A DNA stretch of 45,854 bases from Gammaproteobacteria bacterium. Lineage in GTDB: Bacteria > Pseudomonadota > Gammaproteobacteria > Steroidobacterales > Steroidobacteraceae. Below the pieces are notes generated by a model that was not told where the DNA came from, ran no database searches, and saw only the letters and a program-made list of their open reading frames with translations. Shown piece by piece: positions 1 to 10,100 of this stretch. The translations under genes and the position numbers were made by a program. Numbering within the stretch: position 1 is the first letter of the stretch; each line of letters opens with the position of its first letter. The stretch is taken from the NCBI GenBank assembly GCA_005878835.1, contig VBMV01000084.1, positions 1-45,854 on the forward strand, given 5' to 3'.

Positions 1-2
1 CG

Positions 3-665
3 AGTTACAGCATTGGGCTGGTATTTGGCAATCAACTACGCAGCGCCGGACTCGAACAGACTCTGGCGCCCGATGCCGTCATGCGCGGCCTCAAGGAGGG
101 CTTGGCGGGCAGGGCTTTGAGCGCCGAAGACAAGGAACACGCGCTGCAGCTGGTGCGCTCCGGTCGCGACGCGATCGCGACGCGCAATCGCGCAGCGGCG
201 CGCGACTACCTGGCCAAGAACGCCTCCTCGCCTGGTGTCACTACCACCGCTTCGGGCCTGCAGTACCAGGTGATCGAGCCGGGCGAGGCGAAGCGCGCTT
301 CACCGGCACCGACCGATCGCGTAACGGTGCACTATCGCGGTCGACTGCTCGACGGCACGGAGTTCGACAATTCCGACTCTCATGGCCAGGCAGCCGCGTT
401 CAGCGTGAACTCCGTCATCAAGGGCTGGCGCGAAGCGCTACTGCTGATGAAGCCCGGCGCCAAGTGGCGATTGTTCGTGCCGCCGGAGCTCGGCTATGAC
501 CTGAATTCACCGCCTAACATTCCGCCGGCGTCCTTGCTCATTTTCGACCTCGAGCTGGCGAAGGTTGAGTCGGCCTCGGTGCTGAGCGGCCCGGCGCTCA
601 AAGGGCAGAAGGATGCCAAGCCGCCGGCGGCGAGAGCTCCTGCCAAGCCGGCCGCCGGTCAGTAA
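3..665 (+). CDS. FKBP-type peptidyl-prolyl cis-trans isomerase (5' end outside window)
   Basis: The reading frame is open from the first bases of the window, so the true start lies upstream; the ATG at 81 is internal. The visible N-terminal part (SYSIGLVFGNQLRSAGL, then VMRGLKEGLAG) matches the helical dimerisation domain of FkpA/Mip proteins. It is followed by an FKBP fold with VTVHYRGRLLDGTEFD and PGAKWRLFVPPELGYD, the segments that build the proline-isomerase pocket. The C-terminus is an Ala/Pro/Lys-rich tail (KPPAARAPAKPAAGQ). Members of this family act in the periplasm or at the outer membrane and catalyse prolyl isomerisation during folding of exported proteins. The gene converges on the cytochrome gene that ends at 691, only 25 nt away. 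A role in folding the exported redox proteins nearby is possible but not shown. Confidence 0.93.
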   Translation, partial: SYSIGLVFGNQLRSAGLEQTLAPDAVMRGLKEGLAGRALSAEDKEHALQLVRSGRDAIATRNRAAARDYLAKNASSPGVTTTASGLQYQVIEPGEAKRASPAPTDRVTVHYRGRLLDGTEFDNSDSHGQAAAFSVNSVIKGWREALLLMKPGAKWRLFVPPELGYDLNSPPNIPPASLLIFDLELAKVESASVLSGPALKGQKDAKPPAARAPAKPAAGQ

Positions 666-690
666 ATAGCGCGCAGTCGAGGACTCACAA

Positions 691-2337
691 TCAGGGCACG
701 GTCCAATCGCCCTCGGCCATGAGCTTCGCGCCGGTCGGCTCAGCAAAGTGCACCATGTAACCGCCCTTGGAAGCGAAGCGTTGCCCTGGCGCGAGCGTAA
801 GCCGGGGGTAGTAACCGGTAATGATGCGATGCTCGAGCATGCTCTCGATGCGCTCAATGAGGTAGTCACGCACAAAGGTATCCACCATGTGGTTCAGCGT
901 TTCCGACAGCAGGCCGCAGGCGAGATAGGTGTCGGCCTGTACCTGCAGATCCAGGACCGGCACCTTGCGAATCCGGAACCAGCCGAGCGGGTAATCCACC
1001 CGAATACGCCGCTTATCGGGCAGGTCGAAGGGATAGGCCATGTGTGTGCCGCTGCGCCAGGCGCTGGGGAGCGGCGCGTGCTCCAGAGCGCCCATCAGGC
1101 CGGACATCCACACGCCGTCCGCTTTGACCGGATGATTGCCGAGCGCAGCCAGATCCTTGGGCCGTAACCAAAGCACCAGGTCATCTCCGGGCCCGATGTC
1201 TTTGAGGGCGGATGAAAGACCCGAACCCGCCTCCGCCCGGAGTACGCGCCGGACGATCTCGAGCCCCGATCGGTGCGACTCGCCTGCGAGCGTCGTTGCC
1301 GCTGCCGCGCCGATATCGTCCGCGCGATACACCTGCACCAGCCGGCGCACCGCCGACCAATGGGGCTGTTCCTGGAGTTGATGAGCGATGAGCCCTGCTT
1401 CCAGCAGTACGCCGCGCGAAAAGTACAGCGCGTAAAAATCGTTCTCGGCAACTACCGGCAGGTCCACATTGGGAAACAAGCAGGGTAGTTCGGCTTGCTC
1501 GCAGAAATGGTGCACCGGCGCCCAGTTCTTGCCGCCGATCCCGGAAAGCACGGCGAACACCGGCTCGGCGGCCAGGTGCTCTTGCAACTGAGCTTCCCAG
1601 GTATTCGCCGGCCCCGTGAGCTTCCAGACATGCAGCCGCCACTTGCGCGTCGCGCGGAACATCATCTTGTGGTAACTGCGCAGGCGTGGGCTTACCGCCC
1701 GCGCCGCAGCGTTCTTCTCATCGAAATAATCGTCGAGCACGCTCAGCATGGCCTTGGCTTTGACCGGGTCGGCGTCCGGCGTGATGATCGTTGCAAACTG
1801 CAACACCGAGTCGCTGACGCCGGGCACTTGGGTCTTGGTCAGGTGCTTCAGGTAATCGACCAGCGCGGCCATCTCAGCGTCGTCCAGCGCGTAGTGGGGC
1901 ATCAGCACGCTCAGAGGTTTGCCTTCCGCGCCGATGCCTTGGCGAATCGCCCTGGCCAGCGTTTCCTCGGTGAACGGATCGCGATTGATGCGCGCGCCGT
2001 CGACGTAGGGCAGATCCGAATCGTCACGACTGCTCACGCGCGGGTGGAACAGAAACTGCCCGGTGATCGGCGGAATAAAGCCGCGTCCTTCGGCCGCGCC
2101 CAGGCCGCTGCGCCGGTGGCAGTTGACGCAGGCGGCACTTGCACCTTCCACCGGTACACCCGACGCGCGCTCCCCACGCAACGGCTCGCCGCCGGGCAGC
2201 GCGCCGAAGCGGTAGATGCTTTCGCCAATCGGGACGGCCGACGCCTGCGGCTGTGCAGGCTCTCCGGCCGCGCTCACCGCGCCCAACGACAGGGCGCACA
2301 ACGCTGCCAGCGTGCGCACGATGGTGGGCGCCTTCAC
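691..2337 (-). CDS. Secreted monoheme cytochrome c fused to a periplasmic-binding-protein-like domain
   Basis: The start chosen is GTG at 2337, 13 nt after the SCO stop; it gives a signal peptide (MKAPTIVRTLAALCALSLGA...) cut near residue 25. Upstream codons in the frame overlap the SCO gene and look like shadow. A class I cytochrome c domain has its heme motif CVNCH at residues 70-74 and a likely axial Met at about 146 (SVLMPHY). From about residue 165 onward the protein has no heme motif and resembles a type I periplasmic binding protein or receptor fold (FATIITPDADPVKAKAML, then mixed alpha/beta sequence to residue 548). It probably works in the periplasm as an electron carrier or sensor tied to ligand binding; the substrate is unknown. 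It is the last gene of a three-gene operon with SCO and a secreted protein, suggesting a copper or redox role. Confidence 0.8.
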   Translation of the reverse strand: MKAPTIVRTLAALCALSLGAVSAAGEPAQPQASAVPIGESIYRFGALPGGEPLRGERASGVPVEGASAACVNCHRRSGLGAAEGRGFIPPITGQFLFHPRVSSRDDSDLPYVDGARINRDPFTEETLARAIRQGIGAEGKPLSVLMPHYALDDAEMAALVDYLKHLTKTQVPGVSDSVLQFATIITPDADPVKAKAMLSVLDDYFDEKNAAARAVSPRLRSYHKMMFRATRKWRLHVWKLTGPANTWEAQLQEHLAAEPVFAVLSGIGGKNWAPVHHFCEQAELPCLFPNVDLPVVAENDFYALYFSRGVLLEAGLIAHQLQEQPHWSAVRRLVQVYRADDIGAAAATTLAGESHRSGLEIVRRVLRAEAGSGLSSALKDIGPGDDLVLWLRPKDLAALGNHPVKADGVWMSGLMGALEHAPLPSAWRSGTHMAYPFDLPDKRRIRVDYPLGWFRIRKVPVLDLQVQADTYLACGLLSETLNHMVDTFVRDYLIERIESMLEHRIITGYYPRLTLAPGQRFASKGGYMVHFAEPTGAKLMAEGDWTVP

Positions 2338-2350
2338 CAATGACGTCTGC

Positions 2351-2956
2351 TCACCGCGCGGCGAGCAATCGACGGTAATGGTGCAACAGTTGGTCAGGCG
2401 TGACGAAGCCCTCGATGCGCGTCCACGGCTCGCCCGGGGCTGCGCGCAGCAGCGTGAGCGGCGTGTGGCCCATCTTGTCGCCGCGGTAGGCACCGAAGGC
2501 CTGCTGGGCGGCGAGGCTGTCACGAAGTGTGCCGGTGTAGTGCTGCCACTGCGGCCCGGCGTGAAACTTGTTCGCGTAGGCGCGCAGGCGCTGCGGCGTA
2601 TCATGCTCCGGGTCGATCGAAATCGACACCATGTGCACGCGGCGGTCTTCGGGCCCGAGCCTGCTCTGAAACTGCGCGAAGGTCTGGCTTGAGAGCGGAC
2701 AGGTAGTCTCGCAGGTGGTGAAGATGAAATTCATTATCACCGGGCGCCCGTCGTCAAGCTCCTGCGTCAGCAATACGCTCTGGCCGGTTTCGCGCACCAG
2801 ATGCACCGGCGGAATGGTGTAGTTCACCGTGGTGATGGTCACGCCATCCTGTGGCATCGCACTGGCCGCATCCCTGGTCGCGTCCGCAGTAGCCACGCCC
2901 ACGAACGGTGCCGTCGATGCCAGCAACCACACGCTCACGGAAAATCCTCGCACCAT
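2351..2956 (-). CDS. SCO1/SenC-family copper chaperone / thiol-disulfide protein
   Basis: The 201-residue protein has an N-terminal signal or anchor (MVRGFSVSVWLLAS) and a thioredoxin fold with the SCO signature TTCETTCPLSS. The copper-binding cysteines are C82 and C86 (CX3C), and the distal copper-ligand histidine is H164 in DKMGHTPLTL. SISIDPEHDTP is the typical following strand. SCO proteins deliver copper to, or reduce cysteines of, copper enzymes such as the CuA site of cytochrome oxidase. No oxidase subunits lie in the window, so here it may instead serve the multicopper oxidases encoded divergently from 3915 or the azurin at 20.1 kb. An AGGAG ribosome site precedes the ATG. It sits 13 nt upstream of the cytochrome c fusion gene and 19 nt downstream of the 164-residue protein gene. 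Confidence 0.93.
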   Translation of the reverse strand: MVRGFSVSVWLLASTAPFVGVATADATRDAASAMPQDGVTITTVNYTIPPVHLVRETGQSVLLTQELDDGRPVIMNFIFTTCETTCPLSSQTFAQFQSRLGPEDRRVHMVSISIDPEHDTPQRLRAYANKFHAGPQWQHYTGTLRDSLAAQQAFGAYRGDKMGHTPLTLLRAAPGEPWTRIEGFVTPDQLLHHYRRLLAAR

Positions 2957-2975
2957 CGCCCGCTCCTAGTTGAAA

Positions 2976-3470
2976 TTACTCGACCCTCAAACCGCTGGCG
3001 TAAAAATCGCCGATCACCACATCTACGCGGTCACCTACCTTGACCAGATCGCCCTTGTTGGAGAACAGCACCCAATAGTCCTTGCCGTTCGCGAGCGCCT
3101 CCGTCTGCCGCAGCTGGCCGACGTTTTCCAGCGTCGGAACCGATAGCATCGCGTGGCTACGCAGGCCGATCAGATGCGGCTCGGCTTTCTTGTCGTGCAA
3201 TACCTGGGCTTTTTTCGCGTCTACCACGCGGTAACTGAAGCGAATCAGCTCGCCCGAGGACGTCTTCTGCACCCGCAGCTGATCCACTCCCCAGGCCGTG
3301 GCGCTGTACATGGCGGCCCAGCCGCTGTGCCCGACATTGCGGTACGGAGACTGCTTGGGGTTTCGCTGGTGCGCGCCCGCACTGCCGTGGGGGTCGGCCG
3401 GCGCCTGGGCCAGGGCGGGGAGCGTCAGCAGCCACACGACCGGGGCGCGGCAATAGCGCAATACATGCAT
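2976..3470 (-). CDS. Secreted protein of unknown function, first gene of the SCO operon
   Basis: The chosen ATG at 3470 gives 164 residues with a signal peptide (MHVLRYCRAPVVWLLTLPALAQA). A start at 3530 would add residues before the signal peptide and is less likely. The mature part has a conserved-looking core: WGVDQLRVQKTSSGELIRFS, then FSYRVVDAKKAQVLHDKK, and VGDRVDVVIGDFYASGLRVE at the end. This resembles small uncharacterised exported proteins that I recall near redox gene clusters in other bacteria, but I cannot name a family with certainty. There are no heme motifs and no cysteine pairs in the mature part. The position as the first gene before SCO suggests a periplasmic role in copper or cytochrome assembly. 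Confidence 0.75.
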   Translation of the reverse strand: MHVLRYCRAPVVWLLTLPALAQAPADPHGSAGAHQRNPKQSPYRNVGHSGWAAMYSATAWGVDQLRVQKTSSGELIRFSYRVVDAKKAQVLHDKKAEPHLIGLRSHAMLSVPTLENVGQLRQTEALANGKDYWVLFSNKGDLVKVGDRVDVVIGDFYASGLRVE

Positions 3471-3914
3471 GGAACAGGCCTCTGAATGGATTTCCGGCCG
3501 TACATTGCGGCAAGCGGATGGCAGGGTCAAGGAACCACGTCGCTGATATTGACCGGCAGAAATATCGGGTCTCAGGCGCTAGCGGGCCGGAAATCAGTTG
3601 ACTCGAAACTACCCTATTGTCCCCATCGCCCACACGGTGTCTTCGCACTATTTGCGGAGTGCCAATAGCCTCAGTCTGCATCCCAGGGGACAGCACGCTG
3701 TTACGGGTCCGCCGGGGACAACGACCAAGCGCCATGTAGGCGCCATGTAAGGGCCGGCAACTCAAGATGCTCCACGACAACACGATGAGCCAAGTAGCCA
3801 TATCTGCCGATGAAGTCTGTCTTCCGGCAGCAGGCGTTGCGCACAGCGCGCGAGATTTCCCCCACGCCATGGTTGTGAGCACCGCACGCGCGGAAAGTTC
3901 CGGACGGAGGCTTT
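3471..3914. promoter_or_regulatory. Divergent intergenic region between SCO and multicopper oxidase operons
   Basis: These 444 nt carry no convincing gene; reading frames here are short or are tails of shadow frames. The region must hold both divergent promoters. A direct repeat GCGCCATGTA occurs at 3729-3738 and again at 3740-3749 (11-nt period), and could be an operator or simply chance. The ribosome site GGAGG lies just before the ATG at 3915. I could not place a sigma-70 promoter with confidence. Confidence 0.5.
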
Positions 3915-5498
3915 ATGCTTAGTACACGTTTTTTCGGCAGCGGAATAGCCGCAGCATGTCTGGTTTTGTGCGCGCTGCCGGTGGCGGCACAGAGCTTCAA
4001 GGTGCAGTGCCCGACGGCGACGCCCTCGCATCCAAGCGATCCCGCCGATGCAGCTGCGAATCCGGCGGGCGGCCGCATCAAGTGCCAGCAGATCTCGGGC
4101 GGCGACGGCTTCGCGACCATGGGCGACGGAACGCAGACCTACCTGTTCGGCTTTGGTCCACTGTCGGGCCTCAAAAAGATGGCCAGCGGTCTGCCCGGTA
4201 CGGACGTGCAGTCCGAATTCAACGTCGACAACACCAGCGGCGTCGACCCGATATTCATCGGTGCTCCGGTAGACCAGTCCAACCTGGACGTCTCGGCGTA
4301 TAGCTTCAACGGTGCGATCGGCTTGGTCCCTGACCCGCAGTCGGAGCCAACTCCCGGAGCCTTGACCGGGCATGTCGATCCGCGGCTGATCATGGACGTC
4401 GGTGTGATGAACGCCAACCAGCCGGCGCCGCTGATGGCCATAGACGAGGACGACGAATTCTTCCTCACGCTCACGAACGTCGGCCAGGTCATGCGCCCCG
4501 ACCTGTTCGAGCAGCACACGGTGCACTTCCACGGTTACCCCAACGCTTCGGCCTTCTACGACGGTGTGCCGGATGCCTCCATCGCGATCAATATTGGCGG
4601 CAGCTTCACCTACTACTACCTGGCGCCAGATGCTGGAACTTACTTCTGGCACTGCCATATCTCCCCACCCGAGCATCTGCAGATGGGCATGGTCGGCCAG
4701 ATCTACGTAAGGCCGCGGCAGAATCGCGTGGCGACGGCTGGCGCGACAGCCGCGCAGCTGCTGCAAAGTCTCGAGGTCAGTAACTCGGATGCGGTGAGAA
4801 ACCCTGGCGCCAACGGCGTTACGTGTTCCGACATCCTGTGCACGGGCCAGACCCCGGCGCCGACGGCCGCCGGCGTCGCGGTTGCCGCGGGCACGAAGTT
4901 CGCCTACAACGACGGCGACGGTTCCACGCGTTACGACGTGGAGTATCCAATTCAGATCCACGGCTTCGATCCGAATTTCCACTTCGTCGGCATGACCTTC
5001 AATCCGGAATCCTTCACGGACATGAAGGACAAGTACTTCCTGCTGAATGGCCGCAGCTACCCGGACACGGTGGCACCGGGAACGATGGTGACTCAGTCTA
5101 CCGACGGCACGCTTCACGCTTCGCAGCCCTTGCCGAGCGTCATCAATATTCCAGTGAACGGACGTGCGCTGCTGCGCATCTCGGACCTGGACGTGACTGA
5201 GTACCAGACGCTGGCCTCGCTCGGCATTCCGATGCGTGTGGTTGGCCTCAACGCGCGGCTGCTGCGCGATATGGCTGGCAACGACATGACTTACCTTACG
5301 AACTCGATCACGCTCGCCGGTGGCGAATCGCTCGACGTGATCCTGGACGCCACGGGCTATACGGCGGGCCAGAAATTCTATCTGTACACGCCCAATCTCG
5401 ATCATTTATCGAACGACGCAGAGAACTTTGGCGGTCTGATGACCGAGGTCAACGTCTGCACTGCGGTCGATCCGTCGACCAAAGCATGCAGCCTGTAG
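3915..5498 (+). CDS. Secreted multicopper oxidase-like protein, first of a tandem set
   Basis: The protein has 527 residues with a signal peptide (MLSTRFFGSGIAAACLVLCALPVAAQ). A cupredoxin HFHG motif (H204, H206) is of the type that binds the type 2/3 copper centre. A YFWHCH segment (H246, C247, H248), followed by H254 and M259 in EHLQMGM, resembles the type 1 copper and His-Cys-His bridge. That site has five residues between HCH and the next His instead of the usual three. The second half is cupredoxin-like (VEYPIQIHGFDPNFHFVGM) but has no complete copper motif. It is probably exported and oxidises a metal or organic substrate, or transfers electrons. The stop is 10 nt before the next oxidase-like gene, so they are co-transcribed. 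A GGAGG ribosome site supports the ATG. Confidence 0.85.
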   Translation: MLSTRFFGSGIAAACLVLCALPVAAQSFKVQCPTATPSHPSDPADAAANPAGGRIKCQQISGGDGFATMGDGTQTYLFGFGPLSGLKKMASGLPGTDVQSEFNVDNTSGVDPIFIGAPVDQSNLDVSAYSFNGAIGLVPDPQSEPTPGALTGHVDPRLIMDVGVMNANQPAPLMAIDEDDEFFLTLTNVGQVMRPDLFEQHTVHFHGYPNASAFYDGVPDASIAINIGGSFTYYYLAPDAGTYFWHCHISPPEHLQMGMVGQIYVRPRQNRVATAGATAAQLLQSLEVSNSDAVRNPGANGVTCSDILCTGQTPAPTAAGVAVAAGTKFAYNDGDGSTRYDVEYPIQIHGFDPNFHFVGMTFNPESFTDMKDKYFLLNGRSYPDTVAPGTMVTQSTDGTLHASQPLPSVINIPVNGRALLRISDLDVTEYQTLASLGIPMRVVGLNARLLRDMAGNDMTYLTNSITLAGGESLDVILDATGYTAGQKFYLYTPNLDHLSNDAENFGGLMTEVNVCTAVDPSTKACSL

Positions 5499-5508
5499 GA
5501 GAGCGGAG

Positions 5509-7104
5509 ATGCGCGCCATGAAGACAAATACTTTGGTCCGGCAACTCCGGCGGGTCGCCACGATCGCCGCGGTTTCGCTGCTGGCCAACGCCGCACAGGC
5601 GGCTGCTCCCGGCATAACCGGCACGTCGTTCGCCCTGGATGCTGCGGCGGCTTATATCACGCAGCCTGACGGGTCAACCGTGTATTCGTGGGGGTATGGC
5701 TGCACGACGCCTGCCGCGGCCGGCACCTTCCGGCCGACCACCATAGCCGGGGGAAACTGCCCGACGATGCAACTTCCGGGTCCGACGTTGATCGTCACCC
5801 AGGGCCAGACGGTGACCGTAACTTTGACCAACAACCTGCCGACCCGCGCGGGTGCGACATCAATCCTGTTCCCGGGATTCACCGTAACTGCCGCCGGTGG
5901 TAGTCCGGGGCTCCTCACTCGAGAAGCGGCGGCCGGCAGTCCGGTCACCTATAGCTTTGTGGCGAGCAACGCCGGTACACATTCCTACTACAGCGGTACG
6001 CAGAGCGATTTGCAGATTGAGATGGGTCTGTACGGGGCGATCATCGTGCTGCCGTCAAGCCCTCCCGGCGTATGCACGGCCGGGCTGCCCACCACGAACC
6101 CGGGCGGGAACGCGCTGGCTAGAACCAACTCGGGCGAGGTCAATTTCCGGCTTGCCGACGCGGCCTTTAACCATAACGACAGCTGCTACGACCGCGAGTA
6201 CCTGTTTCAGTTTTCCGAGATCGATCCCAGGATCCACCGCGCCGCAGAGGAAATCGTGAACTGCACCGGCACCCGCTGCCCGGGCAACATGGATACTGTG
6301 GCCACCGAGCCCTACCTGCCCGCCTACTACATGATCAATGGGCGCTCGATGCCCGATGACATGGATCCGAATTACTCGATGCAGTATCCGCACCAGCCCT
6401 ACAACGGCAACCCGCACATGCATCCGGGCGAGCTCACGCTGCTGCGCATCATCGGGCAGGGGCGCTGGCAGCACCCCTTCCACGAGCACGGTAACCACGT
6501 ACGCGTGCTCGCCCGTGACGGCAACTTGCTGCTTGCGCCCGGCACAGTCGGTGCGACAACTCCGTTGGCCGGTCCGCTGATGTTTACGACTACGACCACA
6601 CCAGGCCAGACGATCGACGGCATCTTCCAGTGGACCGGCAAGGGCCTTAACTGGGACGTGTTCGGACATGGATCCAAGGACGGCGCCCCGGTGACCGGCG
6701 ATGTATGCGTGCCGGACGCCAACGGCTACTACACGAGCGCTCCGACCGCACAGAACTACTACGAGTGGTGCGGCGATCACAACAAGGCACTCGAAAACAA
6801 GCCCTTCGGCAGCGTCGGCAGCGGTGGTCCGGTGACGCTCCCCGACCCGAACATCGTGGCCAACGGCCCCTGGTACAGCGGCAGTCCGTATCTCGGTGGC
6901 GAGGCCACGACGCGCGCCGTCGGCAGCACGCCGATCCCGCCTTCCGGAACTGTGGCCAACAGCCCGACAGATGAAGCCGGTTTTGCTTATATGTGGCACT
7001 CGCATAACGAGCGCGAGATCACCACGAACAACATCTTCCCGGGCGGCATGTTGATGATGATGCTCGTAGACCCGCGCGCATACGTAATCGACGAATCGAA
7101 ATAG
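5509..7104 (+). CDS. Secreted multicopper oxidase-like protein, type 1 cysteine replaced by serine
   Basis: The protein has 531 residues with a signal peptide ending near AQAAAP. The C-terminal half has HPFHEH (H322, H325, H327), the motif that normally supplies type 1 and trinuclear copper ligands. The last motif reads YMWHSHNERE (H497, S498, H499): the cysteine expected in HCH is a serine, although the methionine-rich GGMLMMM follows. In the N-terminal domain the usual HWHG is absent and the second motif reads GTHSYYSG. A classical type 1 copper site and full trinuclear cluster therefore look impossible in this chain alone. It might bind a subset of coppers or combine with the preceding protein. 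It is 10 nt downstream of the first oxidase gene and 17 nt upstream of the giant gene, with an AGGAGAG ribosome site. The domain with GTHSYYSG is similar to one in the giant protein. Confidence 0.83.
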   Translation: MRAMKTNTLVRQLRRVATIAAVSLLANAAQAAAPGITGTSFALDAAAAYITQPDGSTVYSWGYGCTTPAAAGTFRPTTIAGGNCPTMQLPGPTLIVTQGQTVTVTLTNNLPTRAGATSILFPGFTVTAAGGSPGLLTREAAAGSPVTYSFVASNAGTHSYYSGTQSDLQIEMGLYGAIIVLPSSPPGVCTAGLPTTNPGGNALARTNSGEVNFRLADAAFNHNDSCYDREYLFQFSEIDPRIHRAAEEIVNCTGTRCPGNMDTVATEPYLPAYYMINGRSMPDDMDPNYSMQYPHQPYNGNPHMHPGELTLLRIIGQGRWQHPFHEHGNHVRVLARDGNLLLAPGTVGATTPLAGPLMFTTTTTPGQTIDGIFQWTGKGLNWDVFGHGSKDGAPVTGDVCVPDANGYYTSAPTAQNYYEWCGDHNKALENKPFGSVGSGGPVTLPDPNIVANGPWYSGSPYLGGEATTRAVGSTPIPPSGTVANSPTDEAGFAYMWHSHNEREITTNNIFPGGMLMMMLVDPRAYVIDESK

Positions 7105-7121
7105 TAATTGGGAGAACCTCG

Positions 7122-10100
7122 ATGAGAGCCATCCATTCCAAGGCAAGTCTGATCCGATCAGGACTTGCGGCTGCCGTTCTCCTGGTAGCGGCCACTGCGT
7201 CGTATGCGCAGACCACTGTCGGCCTGACCGCCGCACCCACCCAGGCCGTGCTGCCCGACGGGCAGTCGGTGCCGATGTGGGGTTACACCTGCGGCGCCGT
7301 CACTGCCGGCACCGGCACCTGCGTGGCAGCGAATCCGAATGCCGGTGCTAACTGGTCGCCGGTCGTCATCACCGTTCCCTACACGGAAAGTGCGCCGGGC
7401 GTCAGCAATACGATCCTGACGATTAGCCTGACCAACAATCTCTCGTTCGCGGCAGGGACCGGCACGAACACGCTGCCGACCTCGCTCGTGATCGTGGGCC
7501 AGCTCGGCGGCGGCCTGGGCGATGCGCCGGTGACGACGCTGAGCCCGACGCATGCACCTCAAGGGCCTACCTGGCCTGCCAGTGGCGGCCCCGATCCCTC
7601 GGTGACCACGTGCAGCGCCCCCGCGGATCGGATCGCTGCGGCAGCCGCCGGCACCAATTGCCCGCCGCCTCAACCGAACCGCGTCCAGTCGTTCGCCACT
7701 GAAGTGCCGTTCGGGACGACGGCTACGCCTCTCACTTGGAGCAACCTCAAACCTGGCACCTATCTGATCGAATCCGGCACGCATCCGTCCATCCAGGGCG
7801 CGATGGGCCTTTATGGCGTACTCGTTGTGACCACGGCGCCCACGACCGGTCCTACTCCCGGCGTCGCCTACTACAAAGCGGGCGCGGCTGTCGTCAACTA
7901 CGACTCGGAACTGCCCCTGGTGCTGAGCGAGATCGATCCGGTGCAAAACCGCGCTGTGGATTCGGCCGTGAAGACGGCCGGATTCAGCGAGACGAACGTG
8001 TGGAACGGCCAGCCCGGCCAGTGCGGCGACTTGCCGCCGTCTGCGACTTCGATTCCAGCGACCGCCAATACCTGCTATCCGCCAGCAGTCAACTATGACC
8101 CGCGCTACTTCCTGATCAATGGCGTGTCCTTTGACCAGAGCGCGAGCTGGAAGTCCCAGTTTGCGACCACGCCGGCGGGGGCCGCCGGCTCGATCCTCGT
8201 GCGCTTCGTGAACGCGGGCTTGCGCATGCACGTGCCTTCCATCGTGGGTGCGATCACGGGCGGCATCGCAGCGGTTCCGGGCGTCTCGCTCATCGCAGAA
8301 GACGGCAATGTTCTCCCCGGGGTTCCCAAGATCCAGTCCGAAGTGTTCCTGGCCGCGGGCAAGACGCAGGACGTGCTGGTCAATGACCCCGGCTCGTCGG
8401 CCCTGGCTGTATTCGATCGCCACCTGAGCCTGACTACCAACAATCGTCGCGGCGGCGGCATGATGGCCAATATCGCCCGCGCGCCCGGCGGTTTTGTGGC
8501 GCCGGTGGCGGGGACGGCGGCCTCCGAAACCTACTATTGCGTGGCAGGCACGACGCTGGCCGTCACCGACCCGAGCAAGGGCGTTCTCGGCAACGATCCC
8601 GGCGCGAACGGCGCGGTCCTGGGCACATCGACCTTGCCTTTGGGTTCCCTGACGTTCAATTCGGACGGCACATTTACCTATGCGCAGGCGCCTACCGACA
8701 CGACCTGCGGCGGCAGCTTCACGTACCTGGTCAATGGCCTCAACACGGCGACGGCCACGATCACCCGGTGCGACGCTGGGACACAAGGGAGCGGCTGCTC
8801 ACTGGGAGGCGCGGCGGTCGCCGGGCCTATCGAGTTTACAAGCAACGTGGCCACGCGTTACGCCTCTTCCCCTCCGGGTGTCCTCGCTGGCGTGACGAGC
8901 AATGCAGGCGGCCTCGCCTTGACGGCCGTCGGAACCGGCCTGAACGCGGACGGCTCGTTTGTCGCCACACCAGGCTCTGGTGCAGCTGTTACTTGCCCGA
9001 TCAAGACCCCCGCGCTGCCCCCTGCGACGGTTTGCCGCGACCTTCCTTATCAGGCGCAGAACGCCCAGGGAACCTTGTCGAATACTGGACACGCGACCGT
9101 CATCTTCATGCCGGCCTCGGGCCTCAATGTGGTGGTCAGGGACGCGAAGAATGCCAGTCAGATCAACGACTACCGCTGGATCATCGAAGAGGATCGCACC
9201 TTCTACGTCGATCCCAAGTGCCAGATCAATTCGACCGACCCAGCGCTGCGGCCAGCCTCCTGCCCGCCGCTGCCGGTGCAGAGCCTGGGCTATAACTTCC
9301 ACACCTCCTACATGCCCATCGTCGCAGCGGGCTGCGTCGGCGCGGTCTCGTGCGAGGCCGGACAAAGCTTCGGTGGCGGCACAACTCCCGTCGCCTGCGA
9401 CGTCGGCAACGGCGCCTGCCGGCCCGCTGCCCAGAAGACACCGCTCAATCCGAGCACTGTCTATCTCGATCCGGCCAAGCGCTATTACCTCTCCGTCCTA
9501 CCCGGTGACGGCGTCAATCCGACGCTGGCCGGTTCCGGCGGCCCGATGGAAACATCGCCCGGATCCGGAGTTTTCCGGCAGTTTAAGGTGCCGGACGATT
9601 GCACCAGCTTCGCGCCTGGCGCTGGCGACTGCGGCCACGCCATGGGCGGCGCGCAGATCTCCGGAGCGCTGATCGCAGCGGGCCAGACCACGGTCAGGGT
9701 CCCGCTGGAACAGACACCGCTCCCGACCTCCAAGATTACGGCGTTCGTGTTCGCCGACGACAACCCGCTGAACGGCGAGCATGACGCCGGTGGTCCTGCC
9801 GTGGGCGTGACGGGCCTTGCGGCGAATGAGCCGGGTCTCGGCGGCTTCAATCTGGAGCTGTTCGACCAGGCGGGCGGATTCGGCGATTCCACCGGCCAGA
9901 TCACCTACGACATGTTCAACCAGCCGGTGAGCAACGCGCTGGCGGGGACCCTGGACCCCTTTACCGGGCAGGATGCGTGTCCGATCACTGCGAGGGGCGA
10001 TGGCATGGTGGGTATGATTCCGACCTGCCCGCACTTCGAGGCGGATGGCGTGACCGAGTCGCCCCTCGAAGGTCAGGCGATCATCGCCAACCTCTACCCC

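Noticed and set aside
3762-5405. A 547-codon open frame on the minus strand opposite the first oxidase
   Set aside because: It is antisense shadow: His/Arg/Val-rich, no domain, while the plus strand has copper motifs, a signal peptide and a ribosome site.
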